37,928 bases of DNA, from contig JAAYUL010000001.1 in NCBI GenBank assembly GCA_012517675.1, forward strand, positions 1-37,928. The letters run 5' to 3'. Numbering within the stretch: the stretch's first letter is position 1; each line of letters opens with the position of its first letter. Shown in pieces: positions 1-9,403 of this stretch. This DNA is from Clostridiales bacterium. GTDB taxonomy: Bacteria > Bacillota > Clostridia > Oscillospirales > Acutalibacteraceae. The position numbers and the translations under genes were made by a program. The notes under the pieces were generated by a model. That model saw only the letters and a list, made by a program, of their open reading frames with translations, did no database searches and was not told the origin of the DNA.

Positions 1-15
1 CTGAGCTATGCTCCC
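1..15 (-). tRNA. 5' end of a tRNA gene, truncated by the window edge (acceptor strand and start of D-arm); possibly tRNA-Val
   Basis: Reverse complement reads GGGAGCATAGCTCAG, a typical tRNA 5' acceptor/D-stem sequence; a strong sigma-A-like promoter lies upstream. Anticodon is outside the window, so identity is uncertain. Confidence 0.7.
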
Positions 16-49
16 AATCAAATAGCCGCATTCATCAGCGACGTGTTAT

Positions 50-78
50 ATAATACTATATCTTGTGCGTATTGTCAA
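50..78 (-). promoter_or_regulatory. Sigma-A-type promoter for the left-edge tRNA
   Basis: Minus strand TTGACA-17 bp-TATTAT. Confidence 0.7.
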
Positions 79-102
79 CACTAAATAGCGATTTTCTTCA
101 TA

Positions 103-1002
103 TTATTTTTGACCTGACGAACGCGCCGCAGATGCCGCGATATTTTCCAGCTCCCCGCGTGTAAGGCGATAAACGCGGTTGCAGTACTGGCACTTGATCT
201 CGGCATACCCCTGCTCCTCGGCAAGCGAGACAATGTCCTTTGGCTTCAGGGTGGCAAGCGCGCGCTCCACCCGCTCCCTGCTGCAATGACAAACATAAGA
301 AACCGGAATTTCATCAAGAATCTCCAGTTCAAACCCTTTCAGCGCCGCGCGGCACATATCTTCCGTGCTCATCCCTTTCGCAAGCATGGTGGTGACCGGC
401 TCCAATGCCGCGGCATTCTTTTCCAGGCGGTCAATGTCGCTTTCCGACGCGCCCGGCATCACCTGAATCAGCATACCGCCGGCCAAAAGCCGCCGGATAT
501 CGTTTTTATCCACCAGGACCCCAAGCGCGCAGACGGTCGGAATCTGTTCGCTGACCGCGTAATAATGGGCGATGTCCTCCGCGATTTCTCCGGACTGGAG
601 CCGCACCTGCCCGCTGTAGGGAACGCCCTCACCAAAATCCCGGATCACGCCGAGCAGGCCGTTGTTTCCCACCGCAGCGCCGACATCCAGTTTACCGTTC
701 GGCTTTAGGGGCAGCTCCACATCGGGATGTTCGATGCCGGCGCGGCAGTTTCCGCTGCTGTCCGCAATGGCGGTCAATGTCCCAAGGGGGCCTCCCCCGC
801 TGATCTTCAGGGTCACGGAGGCATCCTTTTCTTTCAGCATTGCCCCCATCATGGAGGATGCGGTGAGCAGCCTTCCAAGCGCCGCCGTCGCAACGGCGGA
901 GGTATGGTGAAGCTGCTGCGCGGTTGCGACAAGGTAAGTGGAATCAATCGCGGCAGCCATAACGCCGCCGCTGCCCGTCATACATCTGATGATTCTATCC
1001 AT
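103..1002 (-). CDS. hslO: Hsp33 redox-regulated molecular chaperone
   Basis: 299 aa; C-terminal CHC...CQYC zinc/redox cysteine arrangement and Hsp33-like N-terminus (MDRIIRCMTGSGGVMAAAIDST). Confidence 0.95.
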   Translation of the reverse strand: MDRIIRCMTGSGGVMAAAIDSTYLVATAQQLHHTSAVATAALGRLLTASSMMGAMLKEKDASVTLKISGGGPLGTLTAIADSSGNCRAGIEHPDVELPLKPNGKLDVGAAVGNNGLLGVIRDFGEGVPYSGQVRLQSGEIAEDIAHYYAVSEQIPTVCALGVLVDKNDIRRLLAGGMLIQVMPGASESDIDRLEKNAAALEPVTTMLAKGMSTEDMCRAALKGFELEILDEIPVSYVCHCSRERVERALATLKPKDIVSLAEEQGYAEIKCQYCNRVYRLTRGELENIAASAARSSGQK

Positions 1003-1013
1003 GGAAATATTCC

Positions 1014-1766
1014 TTATTTATTTTCAGAAATTTTCTTTGCCGCGATGACAATTCTTTCCGAATCTTCACGCGGCGGAACAAAGCTGAGATCGTCAAAGGC
1101 ACAAACGGCCTCCAGCCCCGCCCGGGCTAAGAGCGATACAATCTGCTCCATGCGGTAAGCGCGTTCGTAAAAACGCTCCGAGCTTCTGTGATAGACATTC
1201 CCGTCGCGCCCGAAAAAATCAAGCGTAATGCCGATACGGCTGGTCTTCTCTTCCAGACGGTTCTGCCACACACAGTAAACCTCGTCCATATCGTAAACAA
1301 ACACCTGATTCGCAAGCACACACTTGTGTTTATAAACCGTATTCATGTCAAAAATAAAGACACCGTCGGGATCAAGAAAAAGCGAAACACGCTGAAAAGC
1401 CTTCAGCACATCGGCTTCGCTCGTCAAATGGTTGATGCTGTCCAGCGCACAGACCACCGTGTCCACCGTGCCGTAAAGATCGATATTCTGCATTTTCTGG
1501 CATAAAAACAAAAGGTTCAGGCCGTTTTCCGCCGCCTTTTGCTGCGCCACGGAAAGCATGGCCGGGGAACCGTCGATTCCGTACACGTCAAGCCCGCGCT
1601 TTGCAAGGGCAACGGTAAGGCTTCCTGTTCCGCAGGCAAGGTCCAGCGTAATGCCCGGAGAATGATGCAGGTGTTCCAGCACACGGCAAAAATAGTCCGC
1701 CCGTTTTTCATACTCCACGTTCCGCGTCAGGCAGTCATAATACTGCGCAAAGGACGAATAGCTCAT
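1014..1766 (-). CDS. class I SAM-dependent methyltransferase
   Basis: SAM motif LDLACGTGSLTVALAKRG; N-term YSSFAQYYDCLT. Confidence 0.9.
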   Translation of the reverse strand: MSYSSFAQYYDCLTRNVEYEKRADYFCRVLEHLHHSPGITLDLACGTGSLTVALAKRGLDVYGIDGSPAMLSVAQQKAAENGLNLLFLCQKMQNIDLYGTVDTVVCALDSINHLTSEADVLKAFQRVSLFLDPDGVFIFDMNTVYKHKCVLANQVFVYDMDEVYCVWQNRLEEKTSRIGITLDFFGRDGNVYHRSSERFYERAYRMEQIVSLLARAGLEAVCAFDDLSFVPPREDSERIVIAAKKISENK

Positions 1767-2065
1767 TTGGAATTTTTCCCGTCCTCCAGCCTTTGAAAGA
1801 CCAGCTCGTAGCCGTCGCAGCCATAATTCAGCGAGCGGTTCACGCGGCTGATGGTTGCGGTGGAGGCGCCGGTCTCCGCGACAATATCGCTGTAAACACG
1901 CTTTGTACTCAGCATATGCGCCACCAAAAGCCGCTGGGACATCGCCTTGATTTCAGGAACCGTGCACAAATCTTCAAAAAAATTATAGCATTCATCGACT
2001 GTTTTTAATGTCAATATCGCCTGAAAAAGAAAATCCACACTGTCGTCTTTAATTTTTGAATTCAA
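1763..2065 (-). CDS. YerC/YecD family TrpR-related protein
   Basis: 100 aa with LCTVPEIKAMSQRLLVAHML...ETGASTATISRVNRSLNYG; overlaps the methyltransferase start by 4 bp. Confidence 0.9.
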   Translation of the reverse strand: MNSKIKDDSVDFLFQAILTLKTVDECYNFFEDLCTVPEIKAMSQRLLVAHMLSTKRVYSDIVAETGASTATISRVNRSLNYGCDGYELVFQRLEDGKNSK

Positions 2066-2107
2066 AAGACTTCACTCCTCTAATTCTCATAACATCATTC
2101 AAATAAA

Positions 2108-2136
2108 AGTTTATCACGCGAAAGTATAAATGTAAA
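2108..2136 (-). promoter_or_regulatory. putative sigma-A promoter upstream of yerC-like gene
   Basis: Minus strand TTTACA-17 bp-TAAACT. Confidence 0.45.
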
Positions 2137-2238
2137 GAAAAACCACATTGTGTACAAAATATTGATATCGCGGAAGCATTCAGTGTTGAGTTTCAACAGA
2201 ACCGCGCTTTTCGGCTTTTATCTTATGCCGCCATACGG

Positions 2239-2817
2239 TTATTCGCACGCGCGGTCGATCCTGCCTCGGATTTCCTCCACCCCTTCCGCGGTAACGGCGG
2301 AAAACGGGACGACCGGCACTCCCAACGGGTCGAAGCGGTCATGGAACGTCTGCAGCTGTGCGGTTCTCTGTGTTTTATTCAGCTTATCGCTTTTGGTCGC
2401 GGCAATCAGAAACGGGCAGCCAGACTGCAGCAGGAACTCCACCATGTGCAGATCGTCCGCAGTGGGATTGTGCCGCAGGTCCACAATCTGAATGACAAGA
2501 CGGATATTCCGCCCGGAGCTCAGGTATCCTTCCACAAGCTCCGCCCAGCGCATTTTTTCAGACTGCGACACCTTTGCGTAACCGTAGCCCGGCAAATCCG
2601 CCAGGCGGCAGCTGCTCAGCCGGTAAAAATTAACCGTCCCGGTTTTGCCGGGCGTCGCGCTGACCCTCGCCAGGGATTTCCGGTTCAGCAGCTTATTGAT
2701 GAGGGAGGATTTTCCGACATTGGAGCGGCCGGAAAAGACGATTTCGGGGACCGTCGATTCCGGCAGCTGATTCAGTTTTCCCGAGGCGGATTCAAAAAAA
2801 GCGTCTTCAATTTTCAT
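2239..2817 (-). CDS. engB: ribosome biogenesis GTP-binding protein YihA/YsxC (EngB)
   Basis: GRSNVGKSSLIN, DLPGYGYAKV motifs; next to lon as in Firmicutes. Confidence 0.95.
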   Translation of the reverse strand: MKIEDAFFESASGKLNQLPESTVPEIVFSGRSNVGKSSLINKLLNRKSLARVSATPGKTGTVNFYRLSSCRLADLPGYGYAKVSQSEKMRWAELVEGYLSSGRNIRLVIQIVDLRHNPTADDLHMVEFLLQSGCPFLIAATKSDKLNKTQRTAQLQTFHDRFDPLGVPVVPFSAVTAEGVEEIRGRIDRACE

Positions 2818-2827
2818 TTCAGCACCA

Positions 2828-5260
2828 TCACTGTGTCAGGCCGGCAGACTGGGGCCGGGTGTGGACAGGCGGCGGAGGAGCGGCAAAATCCGGTTCCTTT
2901 GCTTCGAACGGATTCGGCTGAGGCATTCTGACCAGCGCCGCTTCAAGCACCTGATCGATTTTTTCCACCGGCAGGAACTCAACGGCGTCTTTCACCACGC
3001 TGTCGATCTCCGCCAGGTCCGAAACATTGTCGGCCGGAATAATCACCCTTTTGATCCCGGAACGATACGCCGCCATGGTTTTCTCTTTCAGGCCGCCGAT
3101 CGGCAGGACCCTGCCCAGCAGCGTGATTTCACCGGTCATGGCAACGTCGTGCTTGACCGGAATGTCGGTAAGCGCCGAGGTAATCGCGGTCGCCATCGCC
3201 GTGCCGGCGGACGGGCCGTCCTTCGGGATGGCGCCTTCCGGCGCATGGATATGAATGTCAAACTTGCTGTAAAAATCGTGGCTGATTCCCAGCATGGAAG
3301 CCCTTGTGCGGATGCAGCTGATCGCGGTTTTCGCCGATTCCTTCATCACGTCGCCCAAAGAGCCGGTCAGCTCGATCTTTCCCGTGCCGTCCATCACGGC
3401 AACTTCGATCGGCAGAATCTCTCCGCCCACGCTGGTCCAGGCAAGTCCGTTCACAAGGCCAACCATGTCGTTCTTTGCAAGCTGGTCATCCTTGAATTTT
3501 CTCGGCCCCAGCAAATCCTCCAGATTTTTCGGGGTGACGGTTATCTTTGCCTCCTGCTGCTCCACTATTTTTTTCGCGCATTTTCTGCACACCGCCGCAA
3601 TCTGGCGCTCCAGATTGCGCACGCCGGCCTCCCTTGTGTACCCGTCAATCAGCTCATGAAGCGCCGCGGGCGTAAATTTCAGCATCCTTGCATTCATCCC
3701 GTGTTTTTTCAGCTGTTTGGGAACAAGGTGCTTCTGTGCGATGTTGAATTTTTCCTCATGCGTGTAGCTTCCTAGCGTGATGACGTCCATTCTGTCAAGC
3801 AGCGGTTCCGGAATGGCGGTGTAATCGTTGGCCGTTGTAATGAACATGACATGGCTCAGGTCGAAGGGCATGTCGATGTAATGGTCAAAAAATGCGGAAT
3901 TCTGCTCCGGGTCCAGCACCTCCAGAAGCGCGGCGGCAGGGTCCCCGCGAAAGTCATTCCCGAGCTTGTCGATTTCATCCAGCAAAATCAGGGGATTGTT
4001 GGTTCCGGCCTGCTTGATGGCGGCAATAATCCTGCCGGGCATGGAACCGATATATGTTTTCCTGTGGCCCATAATATCGGATTCGTCACGCACGCCGCCG
4101 AGGGAGATCCGCACGTATTTGCGCCCGATCGCCCTTGCAATGGAGTGTGCGACGGAAGTTTTCCCCACGCCGGGAGGCCCCACAAGGCAGATGATCTGCC
4201 CTTTGATGTCGGGAGCCAGCTTTTTCACAGCCAGAATTTCAACGATGCGCTCCTTGACCTTTTTCAGGCCGTAGTGGTCGTGGTCGAGCACCTTCTGCGC
4301 CTTTGCAAGGTCGATATGCTCTTTGCTGGAATGGTTCCACGGCAGCTCAAGGCAGGTTTCGATATAGCTTAAAATCACGCTTCCCTCGTGGGAACCCTCC
4401 GGCATTTTAGCAAGCCGGTCGCACTCCTTCATCAGCTTGTCGTTCTGCAGCTTGGGCAGCTTGAGCTTTGCAATGCGCGTGCGCAGGTCGTCCGCCTCTT
4501 CCTGCGGATTGTCTTCATCGCCCAGCTCGTAGGAAATCGCCTTCATCTGCTCCCGCAGAAAATACTCCCGCTGGTTTTCGCTGATCTGTTCCTTTGCCTT
4601 CTCGCTGATCTGCGATTCGATCGATAAGACCTGGATTTCATTTCTCAGAATTTCAATCAGCTTTTCCAGCCTGCGCACGGGGTGAAGCTCTTCCAGTATG
4701 GTCTGCTTTTTTTCATAATCCAGCATGATATTGGAAGCGATATAGTCCGCCAGTTCGCCGCAGTCCTTTTTCTGCACCACGCCGATGATGATGTCCGGCG
4801 GAATGCGGGTATAGTTCTGAAGATACTCTTCAAACAAACTCTGGGTGTAGCGGGTCAGCGCCTCGGTTCTATGAGAAGACCGGTAAGGCTTCGTTTCCAC
4901 TTTCCTGATATCGGCAAAGAGAAACGGATCCTCACTGATCATGGATTCGATTTCAGCGCGGTAAAGTCCCTCCGCGAAAAGGCGCACGCAGTCTTCCGTA
5001 TGGCGGATCACCTGCTTAATCTGCGCCACCACGCCCATGTGGTAGACCTGTTCGCCGTTGGGCTCGTTTTCCTCCAAATCCTTCTGGGCCACCAGAAGAA
5101 CCTGCTGACCCTCCTCCATCGCCTTGGAAAGGGCAAGAATGGATTTTTTTCTTCCCACGTCAAACTGCAGCAGCATACCCGGAAAAATCACAAGCCCCCT
5201 CAGCGCAAGCACAGGGAGCGCGGCGGTTTCAATTTTTTGCAGTTCATGATCTGTACTCAT
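2828..5260 (-). CDS. lon: endopeptidase La (Lon protease)
   Basis: Walker A GPPGVGKTS, catalytic PKDGPSAGTAMATA; preferred start MSTDHELQ at 5260 with RBS AAGGAGC (ORF track starts at 5302). Confidence 0.97.
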   Translation of the reverse strand: MSTDHELQKIETAALPVLALRGLVIFPGMLLQFDVGRKKSILALSKAMEEGQQVLLVAQKDLEENEPNGEQVYHMGVVAQIKQVIRHTEDCVRLFAEGLYRAEIESMISEDPFLFADIRKVETKPYRSSHRTEALTRYTQSLFEEYLQNYTRIPPDIIIGVVQKKDCGELADYIASNIMLDYEKKQTILEELHPVRRLEKLIEILRNEIQVLSIESQISEKAKEQISENQREYFLREQMKAISYELGDEDNPQEEADDLRTRIAKLKLPKLQNDKLMKECDRLAKMPEGSHEGSVILSYIETCLELPWNHSSKEHIDLAKAQKVLDHDHYGLKKVKERIVEILAVKKLAPDIKGQIICLVGPPGVGKTSVAHSIARAIGRKYVRISLGGVRDESDIMGHRKTYIGSMPGRIIAAIKQAGTNNPLILLDEIDKLGNDFRGDPAAALLEVLDPEQNSAFFDHYIDMPFDLSHVMFITTANDYTAIPEPLLDRMDVITLGSYTHEEKFNIAQKHLVPKQLKKHGMNARMLKFTPAALHELIDGYTREAGVRNLERQIAAVCRKCAKKIVEQQEAKITVTPKNLEDLLGPRKFKDDQLAKNDMVGLVNGLAWTSVGGEILPIEVAVMDGTGKIELTGSLGDVMKESAKTAISCIRTRASMLGISHDFYSKFDIHIHAPEGAIPKDGPSAGTAMATAITSALTDIPVKHDVAMTGEITLLGRVLPIGGLKEKTMAAYRSGIKRVIIPADNVSDLAEIDSVVKDAVEFLPVEKIDQVLEAALVRMPQPNPFEAKEPDFAAPPPPVHTRPQSAGLTQ

Positions 5261-5282
5261 TGTTTTGCTCCTTAGTAGAAAA

Positions 5283-5324
5283 GGCTGTTGCCGCGGCACC
5301 AAATGCTACCGCGCTGCAACAGCC
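5283..5324 (-). terminator. stem-loop between clpX and lon (possible attenuator/weak terminator)
   Basis: Perfect outer arms ggctgttgc/gcaacagcc with inner cgcgg/ccgcg; only a short T-rich tail on the minus strand. Confidence 0.45.
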
Positions 5325-5337
5325 ATGATTCTGTAAT

Positions 5338-6645
5338 TCAAGCGGTGTCCTTGCGGCCACGCTTCCTCGGAGTTGTAATTTTGATTTTCACCGGTTTTCG
5401 TTCCGGATTGTATACAATCTCCGGTTTTGTTCCGTTCTTTACCGTATCTGCGGTAATGGTCACCTTTTCAACAGTATAATCGGAAGGAACATCATACATC
5501 AGACTGGTCAGCAGGTCTTCCATAATGGACCTGAGGCCTCTGGCGCCCGTCCGGCGTTCCAGTGTTTTCTGGGCAATCGCCCTGAGCGCCTCCGGCTGGA
5601 ACTCCAGCTCGACCTTGTCAAGCTGAAACAGCTTTTTATACTGGCTGATCAGGCTGTTTTTCGGTTCCGTCAGAATGCGGACAAGAGCGTCCTCGTTCAG
5701 CCCGTTGAGGGAGGTAATGACCGGAAGACGGCCGACAAGCTCCGGGATCAAACCGAACCGCACCAAATCGTGCGGAATCACTTCTTTCATCCAATCGGTG
5801 GAATCGAGTTCCGCCCTGCTCTTGACCTGCGCGCCGAATCCCATGGCTGAGGAAGCCTTGCGTTTTTCAATGATCTTATTCAGGCCGTCGAACGCGCCTC
5901 CGCAGATAAACAGGATGTTGGCGGTGTCGATCTGCAAAAACTCCTGCTGCGGGTGCTTTCTGCCCCCCTGCGGAGGGACATTGGAAACGGTTCCCTCCAG
6001 AATTTTCAGCAGCGCCTGCTGAACGCCCTCGCCGCTGACGTCGCGGGTAATGGAGGGGTTTTCCGATTTACGGGCGATTTTATCGATTTCATCGATATAA
6101 ATGATCCCGCGCTCCGCGCGTTCAATATCAAAATCCGCCGCCTGGATCAAGCGGAGAAGGATGTTCTCCACATCTTCCCCCACATAGCCGGCTTCCGTCA
6201 GGGTGGTCGCGTCCGCAATGGCGAACGGCACATCCAGGATTTTCGCCAGCGTCTGCGCGAGAAGCGTTTTCCCAACGCCGGTCGGGCCCAGCAAAAGCAC
6301 GTTGCTCTTGGTCAGCTCGATGCCGTCTTTCCCGTAATAAATGCGCTTATAGTGGTTGTAAACCGCGACAGAAAGCGAAATTTTCGCCTGTTCCTGCCCG
6401 ATGACGTAGTCGTCGAGCATTTTCTTGATTTCGTGCGGCTTCGGCAGCTCCGCCGAGGTTTCGCTGTAACCGGATTTCCGGTTGGAGAGGTTTTTTTCGT
6501 CATCCAGAATCGACATGCACAATTCAATGCACTCGTCGCAGATGTATACCCCGGGGCCGGCGATCAGCCGGCGCGCCTCGCTCTGCGGCTTTCCGCAGAA
6601 CGAACAGCAGATCCCTCTTTCCTTCGTCTCATCGTTACTCGGCAT
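5338..6645 (-). CDS. clpX: ATP-dependent Clp protease ATP-binding subunit ClpX
   Basis: N-terminal zinc-binding [11 protein letters not shown]...[23 protein letters not shown]. Confidence 0.97.
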   Translation of the reverse strand: MPSNDETKERGICCSFCGKPQSEARRLIAGPGVYICDECIELCMSILDDEKNLSNRKSGYSETSAELPKPHEIKKMLDDYVIGQEQAKISLSVAVYNHYKRIYYGKDGIELTKSNVLLLGPTGVGKTLLAQTLAKILDVPFAIADATTLTEAGYVGEDVENILLRLIQAADFDIERAERGIIYIDEIDKIARKSENPSITRDVSGEGVQQALLKILEGTVSNVPPQGGRKHPQQEFLQIDTANILFICGGAFDGLNKIIEKRKASSAMGFGAQVKSRAELDSTDWMKEVIPHDLVRFGLIPELVGRLPVITSLNGLNEDALVRILTEPKNSLISQYKKLFQLDKVELEFQPEALRAIAQKTLERRTGARGLRSIMEDLLTSLMYDVPSDYTVEKVTITADTVKNGTKPEIVYNPERKPVKIKITTPRKRGRKDTA

Positions 6646-6663
6646 TTCATCACCAACCTTACC

Positions 6664-7245
6664 TTATCGATTGTATATGACTTTGTCGATCAGGCCGTAT
6701 TCCGTCGCCTGCTCCGCAGTCATAAAGTTATCGCGCTCCGTGTCTTTCGCAATGATTTCGATCGGCTGGCACGTTCTTTCGGAAAGGATCTGATTCAGCT
6801 TTTTCTTGGTTGCAATAATGTGGTCGGCGTGAATCATCACATCGGTGGCCTGGCCCTGCGCCCCGCCGCTCGGCTGATGGATCATAATGTCGCTGTTCGG
6901 CAGCGCAAAGCGTTTCCCCTTCGCACCGGCGGCGAGCAGGAACGCGCCCATGCTGGCCGCCATGCCCATGCAGATTGTGGACACATCGCACTTGATATAC
7001 TGCATGGTATCGTAAATCGCCATGCCCGCGGTAACGGAACCGCCCGGGCTGTTGATGTAAAGGCTGATATCCTTTGAGGGGTCCTGCCCTTCCAGATACA
7101 GAAGCTGTGCGACCACAAGGCTGGCTGTCGTATCGTTCACTTCTTCGGTCAGCATAACAATCCTGTCGTTGAGCAAACGGGAAAAGATGTCGTAAGAGCG
7201 TTCGCCGCGGTTTGTTTGTTCAATGACATAAGGGACTAAACTCAT
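6664..7245 (-). CDS. clpP: ATP-dependent Clp protease proteolytic subunit ClpP
   Basis: [35 protein letters not shown] signature. Confidence 0.97.
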   Translation of the reverse strand: MSLVPYVIEQTNRGERSYDIFSRLLNDRIVMLTEEVNDTTASLVVAQLLYLEGQDPSKDISLYINSPGGSVTAGMAIYDTMQYIKCDVSTICMGMAASMGAFLLAAGAKGKRFALPNSDIMIHQPSGGAQGQATDVMIHADHIIATKKKLNQILSERTCQPIEIIAKDTERDNFMTAEQATEYGLIDKVIYNR

Positions 7246-7305
7246 TCTGAAGTACCTCCAATAAAAAACTGACAGTAATCTGATGATTGGCAGGAATGAT
7301 ATGCA

Positions 7306-8607
7306 TTATTCAGCGTCTTTTCCGCCTTCAGCAACTACTGCGGTGTCACGCACAAGATTAATGGCCTTTTCCACCGCGATGTCTTTTTCAAGCGCGTCTT
7401 TCGGAATAAAGGTTTTCACCTTGTCTGCGTCGATTTCGTAGCTTTTTGCAAGCTTTGCGTACTCTTCTTCAATTTCCTCGTCGGAAGGCTTGATCCCCTC
7501 CAGCTCGGCGATCTTTTCAAACGCAAGGCGAACCTTCACCTGGCGCTCCGCCTGGGGACGGAACTGGCTGCGGATGGAATCCTTGTCCATGCCCGTGTAT
7601 TTCAGGTAGGTTTCAAAGTCAAGCCCCTGGGACTGCAGGCGGTAACCGAACTCGCGGATATCCTCATTGATCCTGTTTTCAAACATGGCTTCCGGAATTT
7701 CCGCTTTCAGCTTTTCAATCAGCTGGTCGATCAGCTGGTTTTCCACATCGTCCTTCGCCTGCTTTTCCTTGGCCTCCTCCAGCTTTTTCCGGATGTCTGC
7801 CCGGTACTGGTCAAGGGTATCGAACTCACTGACATCCTTCACGAAGTCGTCGTCGACCTCCGGCAGCTCTTTCATTTTGATTTCATGGAGCTTGATTTTA
7901 AAGACAGCGTCTTTGTCCGCCAGCTCTTTCGCCTGATAATCTTCGGGGAATTTGACGTTTACGTCAAACTCTTCGCCGGACTTGTGGCCCACGACCTGCT
8001 CCTCAAAACCGGGAATAAACTGGCCGGCGCCCAAAGTCAGACTGTAATTGTCCGCTTTTCCGCCTGAAAAAGGCTCGCCGTCCACATAACCGTCAAAATC
8101 AATGACGGTGATGTCGCCGTTCTGCGCGGCGCGGTCTTCCACGGTTACCATTCTGGAGTTGCGTTCCTGAACCTTTTTGACTTCCGCGTCGATTTCGTCC
8201 TCCGTCACTTCAACGGTTTTTTTCACCGCGGGAAGGCCCTTGTAGCCTTCGATTTCGACTTCCGGTTTTGTGGTGATGGTCGCTTTGAAAACAATTCCTT
8301 CTTTACCGGCGGAAACGAGATCAAAATCTATTTTATCTTCAATCATTTCCAGCTTCGCTTCATTGATCGCCGCGTCCAGCGCATCCGGATACACGGCGTT
8401 GATGGCATCCTCGTAAAAGACCTTCTCGCCGTAATACTTTTCAACAAAAGCGCGGGGCGCCTTGCCCTTGCGGAAGCCCGGAATGGAAATTTTCTTAATC
8501 TCTTTATGATACGCCTGATTGATTGCTTTTTCAAAAACTTCGGCGTCAACCTCCACTTCCAGCTGATAGCGGTTGGTCTCTACCTTGGTCGTTGATTTTA
8601 AACTCAT
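7306..8607 (-). CDS. tig: trigger factor
   Basis: 433 aa; IPGFRKGKAPR motif and FKBP-like domain; clpP-clpX neighbourhood. Confidence 0.96.
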   Translation of the reverse strand: MSLKSTTKVETNRYQLEVEVDAEVFEKAINQAYHKEIKKISIPGFRKGKAPRAFVEKYYGEKVFYEDAINAVYPDALDAAINEAKLEMIEDKIDFDLVSAGKEGIVFKATITTKPEVEIEGYKGLPAVKKTVEVTEDEIDAEVKKVQERNSRMVTVEDRAAQNGDITVIDFDGYVDGEPFSGGKADNYSLTLGAGQFIPGFEEQVVGHKSGEEFDVNVKFPEDYQAKELADKDAVFKIKLHEIKMKELPEVDDDFVKDVSEFDTLDQYRADIRKKLEEAKEKQAKDDVENQLIDQLIEKLKAEIPEAMFENRINEDIREFGYRLQSQGLDFETYLKYTGMDKDSIRSQFRPQAERQVKVRLAFEKIAELEGIKPSDEEIEEEYAKLAKSYEIDADKVKTFIPKDALEKDIAVEKAINLVRDTAVVAEGGKDAE

Positions 8608-8702
8608 TTTTATTCCTCCTGCAAAAATGCAAATTATCTCAAAGTATTATATCACACGCTACGCTGTTATTCTATATTTTCGTTGAAATATTAATAATTT
8701 GT

Positions 8703-9392
8703 TCACCGAACCAAAACCGGCGTAAACCCGACGAAATCGCAGGAAACCAAGTGCATTTCAATGCCTTCGTACTCCCCCGTCATTGCCCGTCGCGCGGCCT
8801 GGCTGCCGTGAATATGGCCAAAATAGCAACGTGTGATTTTTCTTTCTTTTAAGGTACCAAGAATTTCTCGGCACTGAACCCCGTCGTAAACGGGCGGATA
8901 ATGCAGAAACACAATGGGTTCCGCGCCCTGCCGCACCGCGTCGTCGATGGAGGCGTTCAGCCGGCCGACCTCGCGGTTCACTATTTTTTTGTCTTCCTCC
9001 GTTTCGGCGTTGTAAAGCCAGCCGCGCGTTCCGCACACCGCCGCGTTTCCAACAACGACCGCGTTGTTGTGAATGATATGCAGCGTGTGAAATCCGTTTT
9101 GGGCAAGGTAAGCGTCCATCTTCTTTTTCGTGGTCCACCAATAATCATGGTTTCCCTTCAGAATCAGCTTTTCGCCGGGCAGTGCATGGAGAAACGCGAA
9201 ATCGGCCGCCGTATTCTCCAGCTTCATCGCCCACGACACGTCGCCGGCAATGACGACCGTATCCTCGTTCTTCACAATGGCGCGCCAGTTTTTTTCCAGC
9301 TTCTGCGTATAACCCTGCCAGCCTTCAAACACGTCCATCGGTTTGTCCGCGCCAAGCGAAAGGTGCAGATCGGCAATTGCATACATTGACAT
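8703..9392 (-). CDS. metallophosphoesterase (Calcineurin-like)
   Basis: YAIADLHLS, GDVSWAM, LKGNHDYWW, FGHIHG motifs; start MSMYAIADLH at 9392 preferred over the track start at 9473. Confidence 0.9.
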   Translation of the reverse strand: MSMYAIADLHLSLGADKPMDVFEGWQGYTQKLEKNWRAIVKNEDTVVIAGDVSWAMKLENTAADFAFLHALPGEKLILKGNHDYWWTTKKKMDAYLAQNGFHTLHIIHNNAVVVGNAAVCGTRGWLYNAETEEDKKIVNREVGRLNASIDDAVRQGAEPIVFLHYPPVYDGVQCREILGTLKERKITRCYFGHIHGSQAARRAMTGEYEGIEMHLVSCDFVGFTPVLVR

Positions 9393-9403
9393 GGCGGTTC
9401 CTC

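Noticed and set aside
5953-7077. 374-aa plus-strand ORF antisense to clpX/clpP
   Set aside because: Spans two conserved minus-strand genes; no motif support.
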